Below, one piece after another: positions 43,166 through 52,500 of a stretch of DNA of 64,000 nucleotides. The notes beneath the pieces were generated by a model, which saw nothing but the letters and a program-made list of their open reading frames with translations, made no database searches and had not been told where the DNA came from. Numbering within the stretch: position 1 is the first letter of the stretch; the number at the start of each line of letters is the position of its first letter. The translations under genes and the position numbers were made by a program. Where the stretch lies: assembly GCA_028288595.1 (NCBI GenBank), contig JAQBNK010000164.1, positions 1 through 64,000 on the forward strand. Direction: 5' to 3'. The DNA is from Chitinophagaceae bacterium (lineage in GTDB: Bacteria; Bacteroidota; Bacteroidia; Chitinophagales; Chitinophagaceae).

Positions 43166-44266
43166 ATGATAGCAGGTAAAGTTTTACTACCCCCTGTAAA
43201 GGGCGTTCTTACGGCCAAACAAATGCCTGAAATAGATTTTCAGCATATCAATAATCTTACAGACGATACCGGCATGATACAACATGCACTATTCTCTACA
43301 CCCAACAGGAAGGAAGGTTATTGCATTGATGATAATGCCCGTGCATTACTATTAAGCGTGTGGGCCTGCAAGGATAAAAAAAATACAACAGCAATAAGAG
43401 TACTGCCCATTTACCTGAGTTTCATTCATTATATGCAAACAGAAGACGGGTACTTCAGGAATTTTATGAACTATACTAAATCGATTGACGAGGTACGCGG
43501 TTCAGAAGATTCTTTTGGCAGAACAATGATGGCACTGGGTTACCTTATTAACGAGGGAAATCCTCATCTGATGGTGAAGACCGGCATCCAGATATTTGCA
43601 AAAGCTTTTCCGCACGTTGAACAACTTGTGTCGCCGAGAGCGATCGCGAATTCTATCATCGGCCTTTGCCAGTTTGTTAAATACAATTATCCCGATGATG
43701 TGAAGAGCAGAACCATCTCTGTGCTTTCGGACAAACTTGTCGCGATGTATGAGCAGAACAACGCTAAAGACTGGCATTGGTTTGAATCTGTGCTTACTTA
43801 TGATAATGCGATCCTTCCGCTTGCCTTGTTAAGCGCATGGGAAATTACACAGGATGAAAACTGTTTGAACATTGCATTTGAAGCTCTTGAATTTCTTGAA
43901 TCAAAAACATTTCACAAAGAAATATTCCGCCCGATTGGAAACCTGGGCTGGCACACTAAAGACGGCCCTTCAGCGCAATTCGATCAGCAGGGAATTGATG
44001 TGATGGCGATGGTGCTTTGTTACCAGCAGGCTTACCGTAATACACGGGAATCTAAATACCTGGACCGCATGTATAAAACCTATCAGTGGTTTCTCGGGGC
44101 AAATGATTTAGGCGTTGCGTTATATGATCGCTCCACAGGCGGCTGTGCCGACGGATTGCATTCGAAAGGAATTAATTTAAACCAGGGTGCAGAGAGCACA
44201 CTTGCCTATTGGATATCTCATGTTGTAGTAGCAGCAGAACTCGCCGGGTTAAAAAAAGCATGGTAA
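43166..44266 (+). CDS. (alpha/alpha)6-barrel glycosidase-like protein between two GT4 genes
   Basis: A 366-residue cytosolic protein with repeated helical pairs. Conserved-looking landmarks are TDDTGMIQHALFSTPNRKEG, YCIDDNARALLLSVWACKDK, GSEDSFGRTMMALGYLINEG, WHWFESVLTYDNAILPLALL and GWHTKDGPSAQFDQQGIDVM. Proteins of this type often accompany GT4 and GH130 genes in Bacteroidota and are annotated as glycosyltransferase or glycosidase-like; no activity has been assigned that I can name safely. The acidic pairs DD (YCIDDNAR) and D-Q (AQFDQQGID) are candidate active-site residues. The start lies 10 bases after the previous stop. Confidence 0.75.
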   Translation: MIAGKVLLPPVKGVLTAKQMPEIDFQHINNLTDDTGMIQHALFSTPNRKEGYCIDDNARALLLSVWACKDKKNTTAIRVLPIYLSFIHYMQTEDGYFRNFMNYTKSIDEVRGSEDSFGRTMMALGYLINEGNPHLMVKTGIQIFAKAFPHVEQLVSPRAIANSIIGLCQFVKYNYPDDVKSRTISVLSDKLVAMYEQNNAKDWHWFESVLTYDNAILPLALLSAWEITQDENCLNIAFEALEFLESKTFHKEIFRPIGNLGWHTKDGPSAQFDQQGIDVMAMVLCYQQAYRNTRESKYLDRMYKTYQWFLGANDLGVALYDRSTGGCADGLHSKGINLNQGAESTLAYWISHVVVAAELAGLKKAW

Positions 44267-44272
44267 GCTGTC

Positions 44273-45301
44273 ATGAAAATAGCCATGCTTGCACCAGTTA
44301 CATGGCGCACACCACCGCGTAACTACGGCCCCTGGGAACAGGTAGCATCCGTACTGACAGAGGCATTGGTAAAAAACGGAGTAGATGTTACTTTATTTGC
44401 AACAGGCGATTCAATTACCAGTGGAACACTAAGATCAGTTCGTGAAAGTCCAGTGGGTGAATTTCCCGGTGATGCGAAAGTCTGGGAATGTTTACACATC
44501 GCTCATCTCATGGAATCTGCGAATGATTTCGATATCATTCATAATCATTTTGATTTTCTTCCTCTCACTTATTCAAAGCTCATACGCACCCCGGTAATTA
44601 CAACCATACATGGTTTCTCTTCTGAAGAAATTATACCGGTTTATAAAAAATATAATGACAACACGCATTACGTTTCCATAAGTAATAGCGACAGGCATCC
44701 GGAGCTGGAATACCTGGATACAGTATACAATGGAATAGATGAAAACTTGTTTCAACCAGGAAAAGGAAATGGCGGTTACCTTTTATATTTTGGAAGAATA
44801 CATCCTCATAAAGGAACACTGGAAGCAATCCGCATTGCAGAAAAATGTAATCTTCCTTTACTCATTTGCGGACTGATACAGGATCAAAGTTATTTTGATG
44901 AATTGATAAAGCCACATGTAAATACAACGTCTGTCATTTACATGGGTAATGTGGGGCCTGAAAAAAGAAATGAAATAATGGGTGACGCAATTGCTTTATT
45001 GCACCCGATCAATTTTGAAGAACCATTTGGACTCAGTGTGGCCGAAGCTATGTTTTGCGGAACACCGGTTATCGCATTTAATAAAGGTTCAATGAAAGAA
45101 CTGATCGTTGATGGTAAAACAGGATTCCTGGTAGATGATATTTCGCAGGCAATTGAAGCCGTGAAAAATATTCATATGATCAGCAGGGATGAATGCAGGA
45201 TACATGCCGTCTCCAAATTCAGCAGCCAGGTAATGGCACAGCATTATATGAAACTTTATGAAAAGGTGCTGAATAAACCAGGTGGCGGCTTTTCTATTTA
45301 G
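44273..45301 (+). CDS. GT4-family glycosyltransferase, second of cluster
   Basis: A 342-residue GT-B enzyme. It opens with KIAMLAPVTWRTPPRNYGPW followed by EQVASVLTEALVKNGVDVTL, a form common among GT4 enzymes that transfer hexoses from nucleotide sugars. The C-terminal domain has LLYFGRIHPHKGTLEAIRIA, YMGNVGPEKRNEIMGDAIAL and HPINFEEPFGLSVAEAMFCG followed by TPVIAF, with both Glu of E-x7-E in place. It starts 6 bases after the (alpha/alpha)6 gene. Its stop overlaps the stop of the convergent GH130 gene by four bases (45298-45301). Confidence 0.9.
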   Translation: MKIAMLAPVTWRTPPRNYGPWEQVASVLTEALVKNGVDVTLFATGDSITSGTLRSVRESPVGEFPGDAKVWECLHIAHLMESANDFDIIHNHFDFLPLTYSKLIRTPVITTIHGFSSEEIIPVYKKYNDNTHYVSISNSDRHPELEYLDTVYNGIDENLFQPGKGNGGYLLYFGRIHPHKGTLEAIRIAEKCNLPLLICGLIQDQSYFDELIKPHVNTTSVIYMGNVGPEKRNEIMGDAIALLHPINFEEPFGLSVAEAMFCGTPVIAFNKGSMKELIVDGKTGFLVDDISQAIEAVKNIHMISRDECRIHAVSKFSSQVMAQHYMKLYEKVLNKPGGGFSI

Positions 45302-46758
45302 GCAGGGTTCAATATTTCCTCAAGCAGATCATTCAAAGGCACCGTTGCAAAAGAGGTTGCCTGGTCAGACACTGCATAAGGAATAAATAATTTATCCTGG
45401 TGAATGATCGACCCGCAGGAGTAAACAACGTTCGGCACATAACCATGTCTTTCATCTTCATTTGGCAGTAATAGCGGCTGGCTCAAACGGCCTATTTCTA
45501 TGCCGGGATCATTAATATCAAACAAACTTGCGCCAAGACAATATTTACGCATGGGCCCAACACCGTGAGTAATCAGTAACCAGCCTTTTGCTGTTTCAAT
45601 GGGTGCGCCACAATTGCCTATTTGTATATATTCCCATGGATATTTTGGTTGTTGCAGTAATTGCGCCGTGTCCCAGGTATAGAGATCGTCGGAGAACATA
45701 ATGTAATTATTCACTGCATCAATCCTGGAAACCATTGCATACATGCCATTGATTTTCCTTGGAAAAAGCGCCAGGTTTTTATTGATAGCAGCAGTTCCGT
45801 GAAGTGGTGACATTCTGAAGCGGCAAAAGTCTTTTGTCTCTATCAGCTGAGGCATAATAAAATTTCCATCGTAAGCGGTATAGGTTGCGATATAAGAAAC
45901 AGCACCATCATCATTTATAAACTTTACAAACCTTGCATCCTCAATACCGTTTTTTTCTGTAAAGGTTACCGGGAAAATAACCCGTTCAGAAAGTAATGAT
46001 CCGGTAGGAAAATCCAGTTGGTAATTAATATTTACCATGCTGAGAATATCGTACTTTATTTTCTGCTTTTCCGTTGCAGAGCTAATGGTCTTTAAGGCAT
46101 TTTTTAAAACCCGTTCAATTTCTTTATAAGAAAAAGTATCGGGCAAACGCGTTAGTATTCTTGATGAAACATTTTCAGGCAAATTCATCGATAAGAGCAA
46201 CTCAGCAAACTCCGCTTTCTTATCTTTTTTCGGCTGACTCACGGTTCCTGTTGTCATAAAATTCCCGTCAGGCTCGAAAGTAATAACTGCATTCTCATCC
46301 AGTTTCGCTGCTTTAAACACAAGCGAGGAGATATGACTCTCGCCGGTGGCCCTGAAACTTACTATCACATTTTTTTGTCCTTCCGTCGCACCAATCTGAT
46401 CGGGCGCCTCAACAATAGAAGGATTAAAAAGTGCCGCTGCTTCATTAGAATATTCCATGGTGAAGTACGACCCTACCAGCAGTTTTTTATTATTGGATAA
46501 AGTAGTTTCTACTTCAGCGGTCATTAGGTGCTTTACGAGATCGTAATGTTTTAAGAAGATGGCCTGTATACTTTTATACCGGGAAGCAAATTCATCCTGT
46601 ACCTGCTGTAATAAAACATCCGCCACATCTTCGGGCATCAGTAATATTTTTGCGATTAATTCCTTTGACCTGGTGTCTCCTGTATTAAAAAATCTTGGGA
46701 TCACTTTGCGGGAATCAGGATTTATCCTGAGCTTGATCCTTGTCACATCTAATTTCAT
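45298..46758 (-). CDS. GH130-family mannosidase/phosphorylase-like protein
   Basis: A 486-residue cytosolic protein of the five-bladed beta-propeller GH130 family: the conserved GIEDARFVKF, ATYTAYDGNFIMPQL, HGTAAINKNLALFPRKINGM followed by YAMVSRID, YIQIGNCGAPIETAKGWLLI and GHGYVPNVVYSCG-like segments. The first about 170 residues before the propeller are long and less typical. GH130 enzymes hydrolyse or phosphorolyse beta-mannosides. Convergent to two GT4 genes, it may make or recycle the same mannoside polymer or oligosaccharide. It lacks a signal peptide. Subfamily and mode of action (phosphorylase versus hydrolase) are not decidable here. Confidence 0.88.
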   Translation of the reverse strand: MKLDVTRIKLRINPDSRKVIPRFFNTGDTRSKELIAKILLMPEDVADVLLQQVQDEFASRYKSIQAIFLKHYDLVKHLMTAEVETTLSNNKKLLVGSYFTMEYSNEAAALFNPSIVEAPDQIGATEGQKNVIVSFRATGESHISSLVFKAAKLDENAVITFEPDGNFMTTGTVSQPKKDKKAEFAELLLSMNLPENVSSRILTRLPDTFSYKEIERVLKNALKTISSATEKQKIKYDILSMVNINYQLDFPTGSLLSERVIFPVTFTEKNGIEDARFVKFINDDGAVSYIATYTAYDGNFIMPQLIETKDFCRFRMSPLHGTAAINKNLALFPRKINGMYAMVSRIDAVNNYIMFSDDLYTWDTAQLLQQPKYPWEYIQIGNCGAPIETAKGWLLITHGVGPMRKYCLGASLFDINDPGIEIGRLSQPLLLPNEDERHGYVPNVVYSCGSIIHQDKLFIPYAVSDQATSFATVPLNDLLEEILNPA

Positions 46759-46918
46759 CTATACGAATTATATTATGTCAGCGTTCAGCGACACAGGTGA
46801 AAATAGACTTTTGGAAGTGATAAATAATCTTTACTGCACAGAAGATGAACAATTGTAACAGTTTGAATGAAGTGAGACGGAATTTAACACAGCTTTGAAG
46901 GCATCTGGTGCAATCCTC

Positions 46919-47974
46919 TTAATAGCGCAGGTTTCTTAATTTATTTTCATTGATAATAATCACCTTCCCCGCTTGTATATCAATCAGCTTTTCATCTTTA
47001 AAATCGCCGAGCGTTCTTATTAAAGACTCTGTAGCTACGCCGATTGATTGGGCCATGTTTTCACGTGATAAACTTAATACTGGCGATGTATTTTGTTCCT
47101 CCTGGTATTTTTCCATCAATTGGATAAGTCCGTAAGCAACTTTTTTCCTCAAAGAGTTATAAGCAAGATTCAGCAGGTCGTCTTCCTTCTCGGAAATATT
47201 ATGGGTCATAATTTTAATAAATGTGCGTGCCACTTCAAGATCAGTTGTCACAAGCTGCAAAAAGATTTCACGTGACACAAGCATCACACTGCTCTCCTCT
47301 AAGGCCTGGGCATCGTCTTTATAATTTACGTCTTCCAGCATAGCTGTATAGCCAAAATATTCTCCCGCTCCGTGTATGCTGATAATTAATTCTTTCCCTT
47401 CATCCGTGGTTCTTGAAACTTTAATCTTTCCCGAGACCACCACGTATACTGCACGTGGTCGCTGGCCCTCTTTATATATGTATATTTTCTTTGGGTAATT
47501 AACTATTTCCCGCTCTGCAGATTCAATCTTAACCTTGCCGGTTTCACGTACATCTTTCAAAAAATTATCGAATGCCCCGGGTTCGGGGTAATGCTGTTTT
47601 AAAGATTCATTTTTATTCAACCTAACTTCAATTGCATGTAACAGGTCAGTGCCATCAAATGGCTTAGTGATGTAATCGTCAGCCCCCATTTCCATCCCTT
47701 TTCTAAAATCAGCTTTCTCCGATTTCGCTGTAAGAAAAATGAATGGAGTTAATGCCGTCTCTTTATGCTTGCTTAATAAATGATAAACGCCATAGCCATC
47801 AAGAACGGGCATCATAATATCACAAATGATCAGGTCGGGGTTTTCTTTCAAAGCCATTTCCACACCAATCTTACCATTCTCTGCTGTGAACACTTCATAA
47901 TTTGACAGTTCAATTATTTCAGCGGTATTCTCACGCACCTGTGTGTTGTCTTCTATTATCAATATTTTTTTCAT
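46919..47974 (-). CDS. Response regulator fused to a CRP-type cyclic-nucleotide-binding and HTH module
   Basis: A 351-residue transcription regulator. The receiver domain (1-125) has IIEDN, phosphoacceptor Asp52 (IICDIMMPVLDG), FLTAKSE and ITKPFDG; the cNMP-binding beta-roll (about 160-270) has SGKIKVSRTTDEGKELIISI and GAGEYFGYTAMLEDV; the C-terminal Crp-type helix-turn-helix (about 290-345) has SLSRENMAQSIGVATESLIR. No Fe-S cysteine set of FNR is visible. It starts 4 bases after the sensor kinase upstream on the same strand, so the kinase is its likely partner. The architecture joins two-component and CRP/FNR control. Confidence 0.92.
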   Translation of the reverse strand: MKKILIIEDNTQVRENTAEIIELSNYEVFTAENGKIGVEMALKENPDLIICDIMMPVLDGYGVYHLLSKHKETALTPFIFLTAKSEKADFRKGMEMGADDYITKPFDGTDLLHAIEVRLNKNESLKQHYPEPGAFDNFLKDVRETGKVKIESAEREIVNYPKKIYIYKEGQRPRAVYVVVSGKIKVSRTTDEGKELIISIHGAGEYFGYTAMLEDVNYKDDAQALEESSVMLVSREIFLQLVTTDLEVARTFIKIMTHNISEKEDDLLNLAYNSLRKKVAYGLIQLMEKYQEEQNTSPVLSLSRENMAQSIGVATESLIRTLGDFKDEKLIDIQAGKVIIINENKLRNLRY

Positions 47975-47978
47975 AATG

Positions 47979-49259
47979 TTACTCTGCTGTTAACTGTGGA
48001 ATATAAATGGAAACTGTTGTACCATGATCTAATGTGCTCTTCATTTTAACGCTCCCCTGCATCAGCTCACAATATTTGGATACAATGTGCAGCCCTAAAC
48101 CCGTTCCTTCAATATTGCTTGCATTCTTTGCCCTGAAGAAACGCTCAAATGAATGCTGCTGATCTTCTTCGGAGATACCGATTCCGTTATCTTCCACTGA
48201 GAGAATAAAATCATTGTTATCAATTGTGGAACTGATCTTAATCACGCCGCTTTCATCCGTAAATTTTATGGAATTCGAAACGAGGTTAATCACAATATTT
48301 TTCAGGAAATGCCTGTCGATCCAAACAGCCTTATTAACTAAGAATGTAAATTCAATGCGCTGACCATCCTTTAGTAAGCCATCCAATTCTTCAAGCAGCT
48401 CTTTTAAGATGGCATTTAGTGAGGACGTACCGATCAGTTCCATATTAGCTTTCACCAATCCTTCTTCCAGTTTGCCTAATGAAAGGAAGTCTTCCAGCAT
48501 GTTTTTCATTCCTTCAACAGCACCTTTTATGCGGTGAATATGTTTTTCAACCTTACCATCGGCGCTGGGCTGATTATATCTTTCTAATAAAAATGCAGAT
48601 GAAAGAATTGTGCTTAACGGTGTTCTGAATTCATGTGATGCCATTGTAGAAAAACGTGATTTCAATTCGCTCAACTCTTTTTCATTTTCAAAAGCAAGAT
48701 TCAGCTCTTCTTTAGATTTTTCCAGTTCCGTTAATGCTTCACGAAGCATCTTTGTTCTGTCTTCCACTTTCTGCTCCAATTCCTGGTTCATAGATTTTAT
48801 CTCCGCTGTTACACGCTCCAGTTCATAGGTTTGTTCCATGGCTTTTGCTTCATGACTCTTACGAACGGTGATATCTATTACGAAAGCAATAACGAAAGTC
48901 TGTTCTTTTATCTCGTAATGACTGAGACTCACCTCGACAGGGAAAGTACTGCCATCTTTATTTTGCGCAAACAGATCCCGGCCATGACCCATAATACGGG
49001 GTTCGGGGTGTTTGTAATATTGTTCGCGGTATTGCACATGCCTTGCGTGGGCGGAAGTAGGCAACAGCACATCCACTACTTTTCCAATGATCTCATCTTT
49101 CGAAAAACCGAATTGTGTCTCCGCGTATTTATTGAAGTTGATAATAAGGCCATGTTTATCTGTTACGATGATGCCAATAGTTGCAAAGTCAAACAGCGCC
49201 TTAAACTGGTGAATGTTATCGATGTTATTTAATGGGAAATAGTTTTCGTTTTTATACAT
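47979..49259 (-). CDS. PAS-domain sensor histidine kinase
   Basis: A 426-residue soluble kinase without membrane spans. PAS domain at residues 15-130 (ATIGIIVTDKHGLIINFNKY), a coiled-coil at 140-200 (TAEIKSMNQELEQKVEDRTK), a HisKA domain with His209 (FSTMASHEFRTPLSTILSSA), and an HATPase domain (LVSNSIKFTDESG, SVEDNGIGISEEDQQHSFER, GTGLGLHIVSKYCELM). PAS often senses redox, oxygen or small ligands; no heme or flavin signature was recognised. It stands upstream of the CRP-fused regulator and is likely co-transcribed. Confidence 0.94.
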   Translation of the reverse strand: MYKNENYFPLNNIDNIHQFKALFDFATIGIIVTDKHGLIINFNKYAETQFGFSKDEIIGKVVDVLLPTSAHARHVQYREQYYKHPEPRIMGHGRDLFAQNKDGSTFPVEVSLSHYEIKEQTFVIAFVIDITVRKSHEAKAMEQTYELERVTAEIKSMNQELEQKVEDRTKMLREALTELEKSKEELNLAFENEKELSELKSRFSTMASHEFRTPLSTILSSAFLLERYNQPSADGKVEKHIHRIKGAVEGMKNMLEDFLSLGKLEEGLVKANMELIGTSSLNAILKELLEELDGLLKDGQRIEFTFLVNKAVWIDRHFLKNIVINLVSNSIKFTDESGVIKISSTIDNNDFILSVEDNGIGISEEDQQHSFERFFRAKNASNIEGTGLGLHIVSKYCELMQGSVKMKSTLDHGTTVSIYIPQLTAE

Positions 49260-49476
49260 AAAAGTTTTTCAGGAAGCCCCGGCCTTAATAAATAGCCCCT
49301 TATAAAATTTTGTTCATTCAAAGATGAGTAAAAAAGCAGTCGGCATTGTTACACCTTAACCCCGAATTGTTATATATATCTCACATAAGTCGTGGGTGGG
49401 GAAATCAACCCCGGATAATGAACGGAGCGATATCTCGAAAGCGACGCTGTTCCAAAAATCACAATGAATCCCCAAT

Positions 49477-49510
49477 AAAGAAGCCAAAACAAATTTGCTT
49501 TGGCTTCTTT
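49477..49510 (-). terminator. Hairpin terminator after the repeat adhesin gene
   Basis: AAAGAAGCCAAA (49477-49488) and TTTGGCTTCTTT (49499-49510) form a perfect 12-base-pair stem with a 10-base loop, 25 bases beyond the stop at 49536. The T-rich 3' arm (GGCTTCTTTATT) gives a partial U-run in the minus direction; a plus-strand T-run (TTTTTT) at about 49515-49520 could also make it work in the other direction. Confidence 0.6.
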
Positions 49511-49535
49511 AGCTATTTTTTATATCAGAAGTTTA

Positions 49536-52500
49536 TCATTCTCCCCTGATCAATTTACCCTGCTCCACTCCTTTAGCTGTAGTCAATTTATAGATCATGT
49601 TAACTCTATCATATAAAGCAACCTTGTAGCTCAGGTTCAGTGGCTGGTGAGCCGTAACATTTCCTTCATATACTACTGCCCTTCTTCTTCCCGAAAGATC
49701 AAATATTTCCAGTCTTGCTTTTCCTGTTTCTGCAGGTACAATGCTAAAATTGATCACTGAACTATAAGGATTAGGATAAGCGTGAATAAGCGTATTAATG
49801 TTGGACTGTGTTTTCATGTTTGTCACTTGCTGCGGTAACGAAGACACGGCTACCGGTGCGGCCTGCTTAGCCGAGGCTGTTGGAGCGCCAATAGACATGC
49901 TGCTTAATACACGGCAACCATCGAAGGATTTATTGATTGCGTCACATGCTGCTGTCATATCAGATAAGGTAGCGGTGCATCCAGCCGGCGTCGCATTACC
50001 AAGTACCTTGTTGGCAAGCGCAAGAAGGTCAGACACTTTATTGTTAGCACCAAGATAACTTAACACAGACTGTGGTATTGTATATGTCTGCATGGTACCT
50101 GGTACCGCGATGCCTTTTGTGCACGATGAGGCTGCGTATGTATTTATGTTACCCGCTGTAAGACTAAGTGACCGGAGGTTTGTATCAAGACGTACATTCA
50201 GGCTCAACGCAAGAACCTGTCCGTATAGCGCACTTTGGAACTTACTCTTATCCGTTAACCATGCTGTGCCTGTAGCAGTAGCACAATAAGCAGTGCCCGG
50301 TAATACGGCAGGCGTTGTTCCCGCAGGAAGTTTAGACTGGAGGCAGGATCCTTCTGTTGTTTTTATTGTTAGCGTACGTGCACCGTAACCAGCAACCAGG
50401 TTTCCACCAAAAGGTATTGACAGTGCTCTATTGATAAGAGTGATCGCAGTATTACCAAAACAATCGGTACCTGTACCCGAATAGAATCCCTGTGTTCTAC
50501 CGCAGTATACAGCGCAGTTGCTGACCGTAACCAGGGTTGCCGCAGAAACACCTGTACATCCATTTGTAGTTCCTGTTACCGAATAGGATCCTGAACCCGT
50601 AACCGTTATTGTTGAACCTGTGGCTCCATTACTCCAGACATAACTGGTTGCTCCCTGTGCAGAAAGCTTTACAGATAATCCGTTACACAATGTTGTAGGT
50701 CCGCTGGCGGTAACTGTAACAACAGGGGTAGGTTTCACCGTTAAAGAAAGCGTTACGGTATTAGGACAACCACTTGCATTTGTAGTAACGTAAGTATAGG
50801 TTCCCGACTGCGTATAGGTTTGTCCGTTAACCGTATAACTGCCACAGGCTACCACTGCTACCGCAGAAGTTGTGCTCTTGTTGATAGTTAAAGTTAAAGT
50901 TGCAGTATTAGTACATTCTGCAGCATTTGTGCTTAGATAGGTATAGGTTCCTGATGCCGTGTAAGCGGTACCATGCCATATATAACTGTTACATGCCGAA
51001 ACTGATTCTGCAGTAGCTGTGCTCCTGTTAATAGTCAGGCTTAATGTCGCAGTGTTACTGCAACCGGCAGCATTCATACTCTGATAAGTATACATGCCCG
51101 ATGCAGTATAGGTTTTGTTGTGCCATATATAACTATCACATGCTGTCGCAGACTCAGCAGTTTTTGTACTGTGATTGATAGTCAGATTTAATGTTGCAGT
51201 GTTTGTACAATGATCAGCATTTGGACTTTCAAAACTATATATTCCAGACGCTGTGTATGCTTTTCCATTCGCAGGCCATATATAACTGTCGCATGCAGTT
51301 ACTGTGTCAGTAGCAGATCTTGTACTGTAATTGATCGTAAGATTTAATGTTGCAGTGTTTGTACAATGATCAGCATTTATGCTTAGATAAGTATATGTGC
51401 CAGACTTAGTGTATGTGGTTCCGTTCCATAACAAACTATCACAAGCCGTTACTTTTTCAACAGGAGTTGTTGAACTGTGATGGATCGTAAGATCTAATGT
51501 CGCGGTGTTAATACATCCTGCAGCATTTGGACTTTCAAAACTATATGTGCCCGACTCAGTGTAAGTTTTTCCGTTCCAGGTATAACTGTCGCATGCACTT
51601 ACTGTCTCAGCAGCAGTTCTTGTACTGTAATTAATTGTCAGGTTTAATGTTGCTGTGTTTGTACAACCAGCAGCATTCATACTTTGATAAGTATATGTTC
51701 CGGATTCTCTGTATGTTTTTCCGTTCCAGGTATAACTGTCGCATGCAGTTACTGTTTCTGCGGCAGTTCGTGTACTGTAATTGATCGTCAGGTTTAATGT
51801 TGCTGTATTTGTGCAACCAGCAGCATTCATGCTTAGATAAGTATATGTTCCGGATTCCGTATAGGTTCTTCCGTTCCAGGTATAACTGTCGCATGCAGTT
51901 GCTGATTCAACAGCAGTTGTCGTACTGCGGTTGATCGTCAGATTTAATGTGGCAGTGTTTGTGCAACCCGCAGCGTTTGTACTGATATAAGTATATGTTC
52001 CCGATGCAGTATATCTCTGACCATTAGCAAGCCATGTATATGTGTCACAGGCAACTTGTGTTTCAGTCGTAGTTGTGCTATGATTGATCGTCAGGTTCAG
52101 CGTTGCCGTATTTGTACAACCAGCAGCGTTTCTGCTACTATAAGTATATGTTCCGGATGTGGTGTAAGTCTGATTATTCGCAAGCCATATATAAGAGTCA
52201 CACGCAATCTTTGTTTCAGTTGTACTTGTGCTCTGATTGATCGTCAGGTTCAGCGTTGCCGTATTCCTGCAACCTGCAGCGTTCGTGTTAATATAGGTAT
52301 AGGTTCCCGATGCATTATAGGTCTGACCATTCGCAGGCCATATATAAGAGTCACATGCAGTTTTTGTTTCAGAAGTAGTTGTGCTGCGATTGATCGTCAG
52401 GTTCAATGTTGCCGTGTTTGTACAACCGGAGGCATTGAGACTTACGAAAGTGTATGTTCCTGACTGAGTATAAGTCTGGCCATTTGCGGGCCATGTATAA

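Noticed and set aside
51631-51894. Long open frame of 87 codons with internal repeats inside the adhesin gene
   Set aside because: It lies on the same strand in another frame of the tandem repeats; its repetition is only a reflection of the DNA repeat.
52056-52463. Open frame of 135 codons on the plus strand within the adhesin repeats
   Set aside because: Antisense shadow of the repeat array, Cys-rich by chance, with no start context or family pattern.
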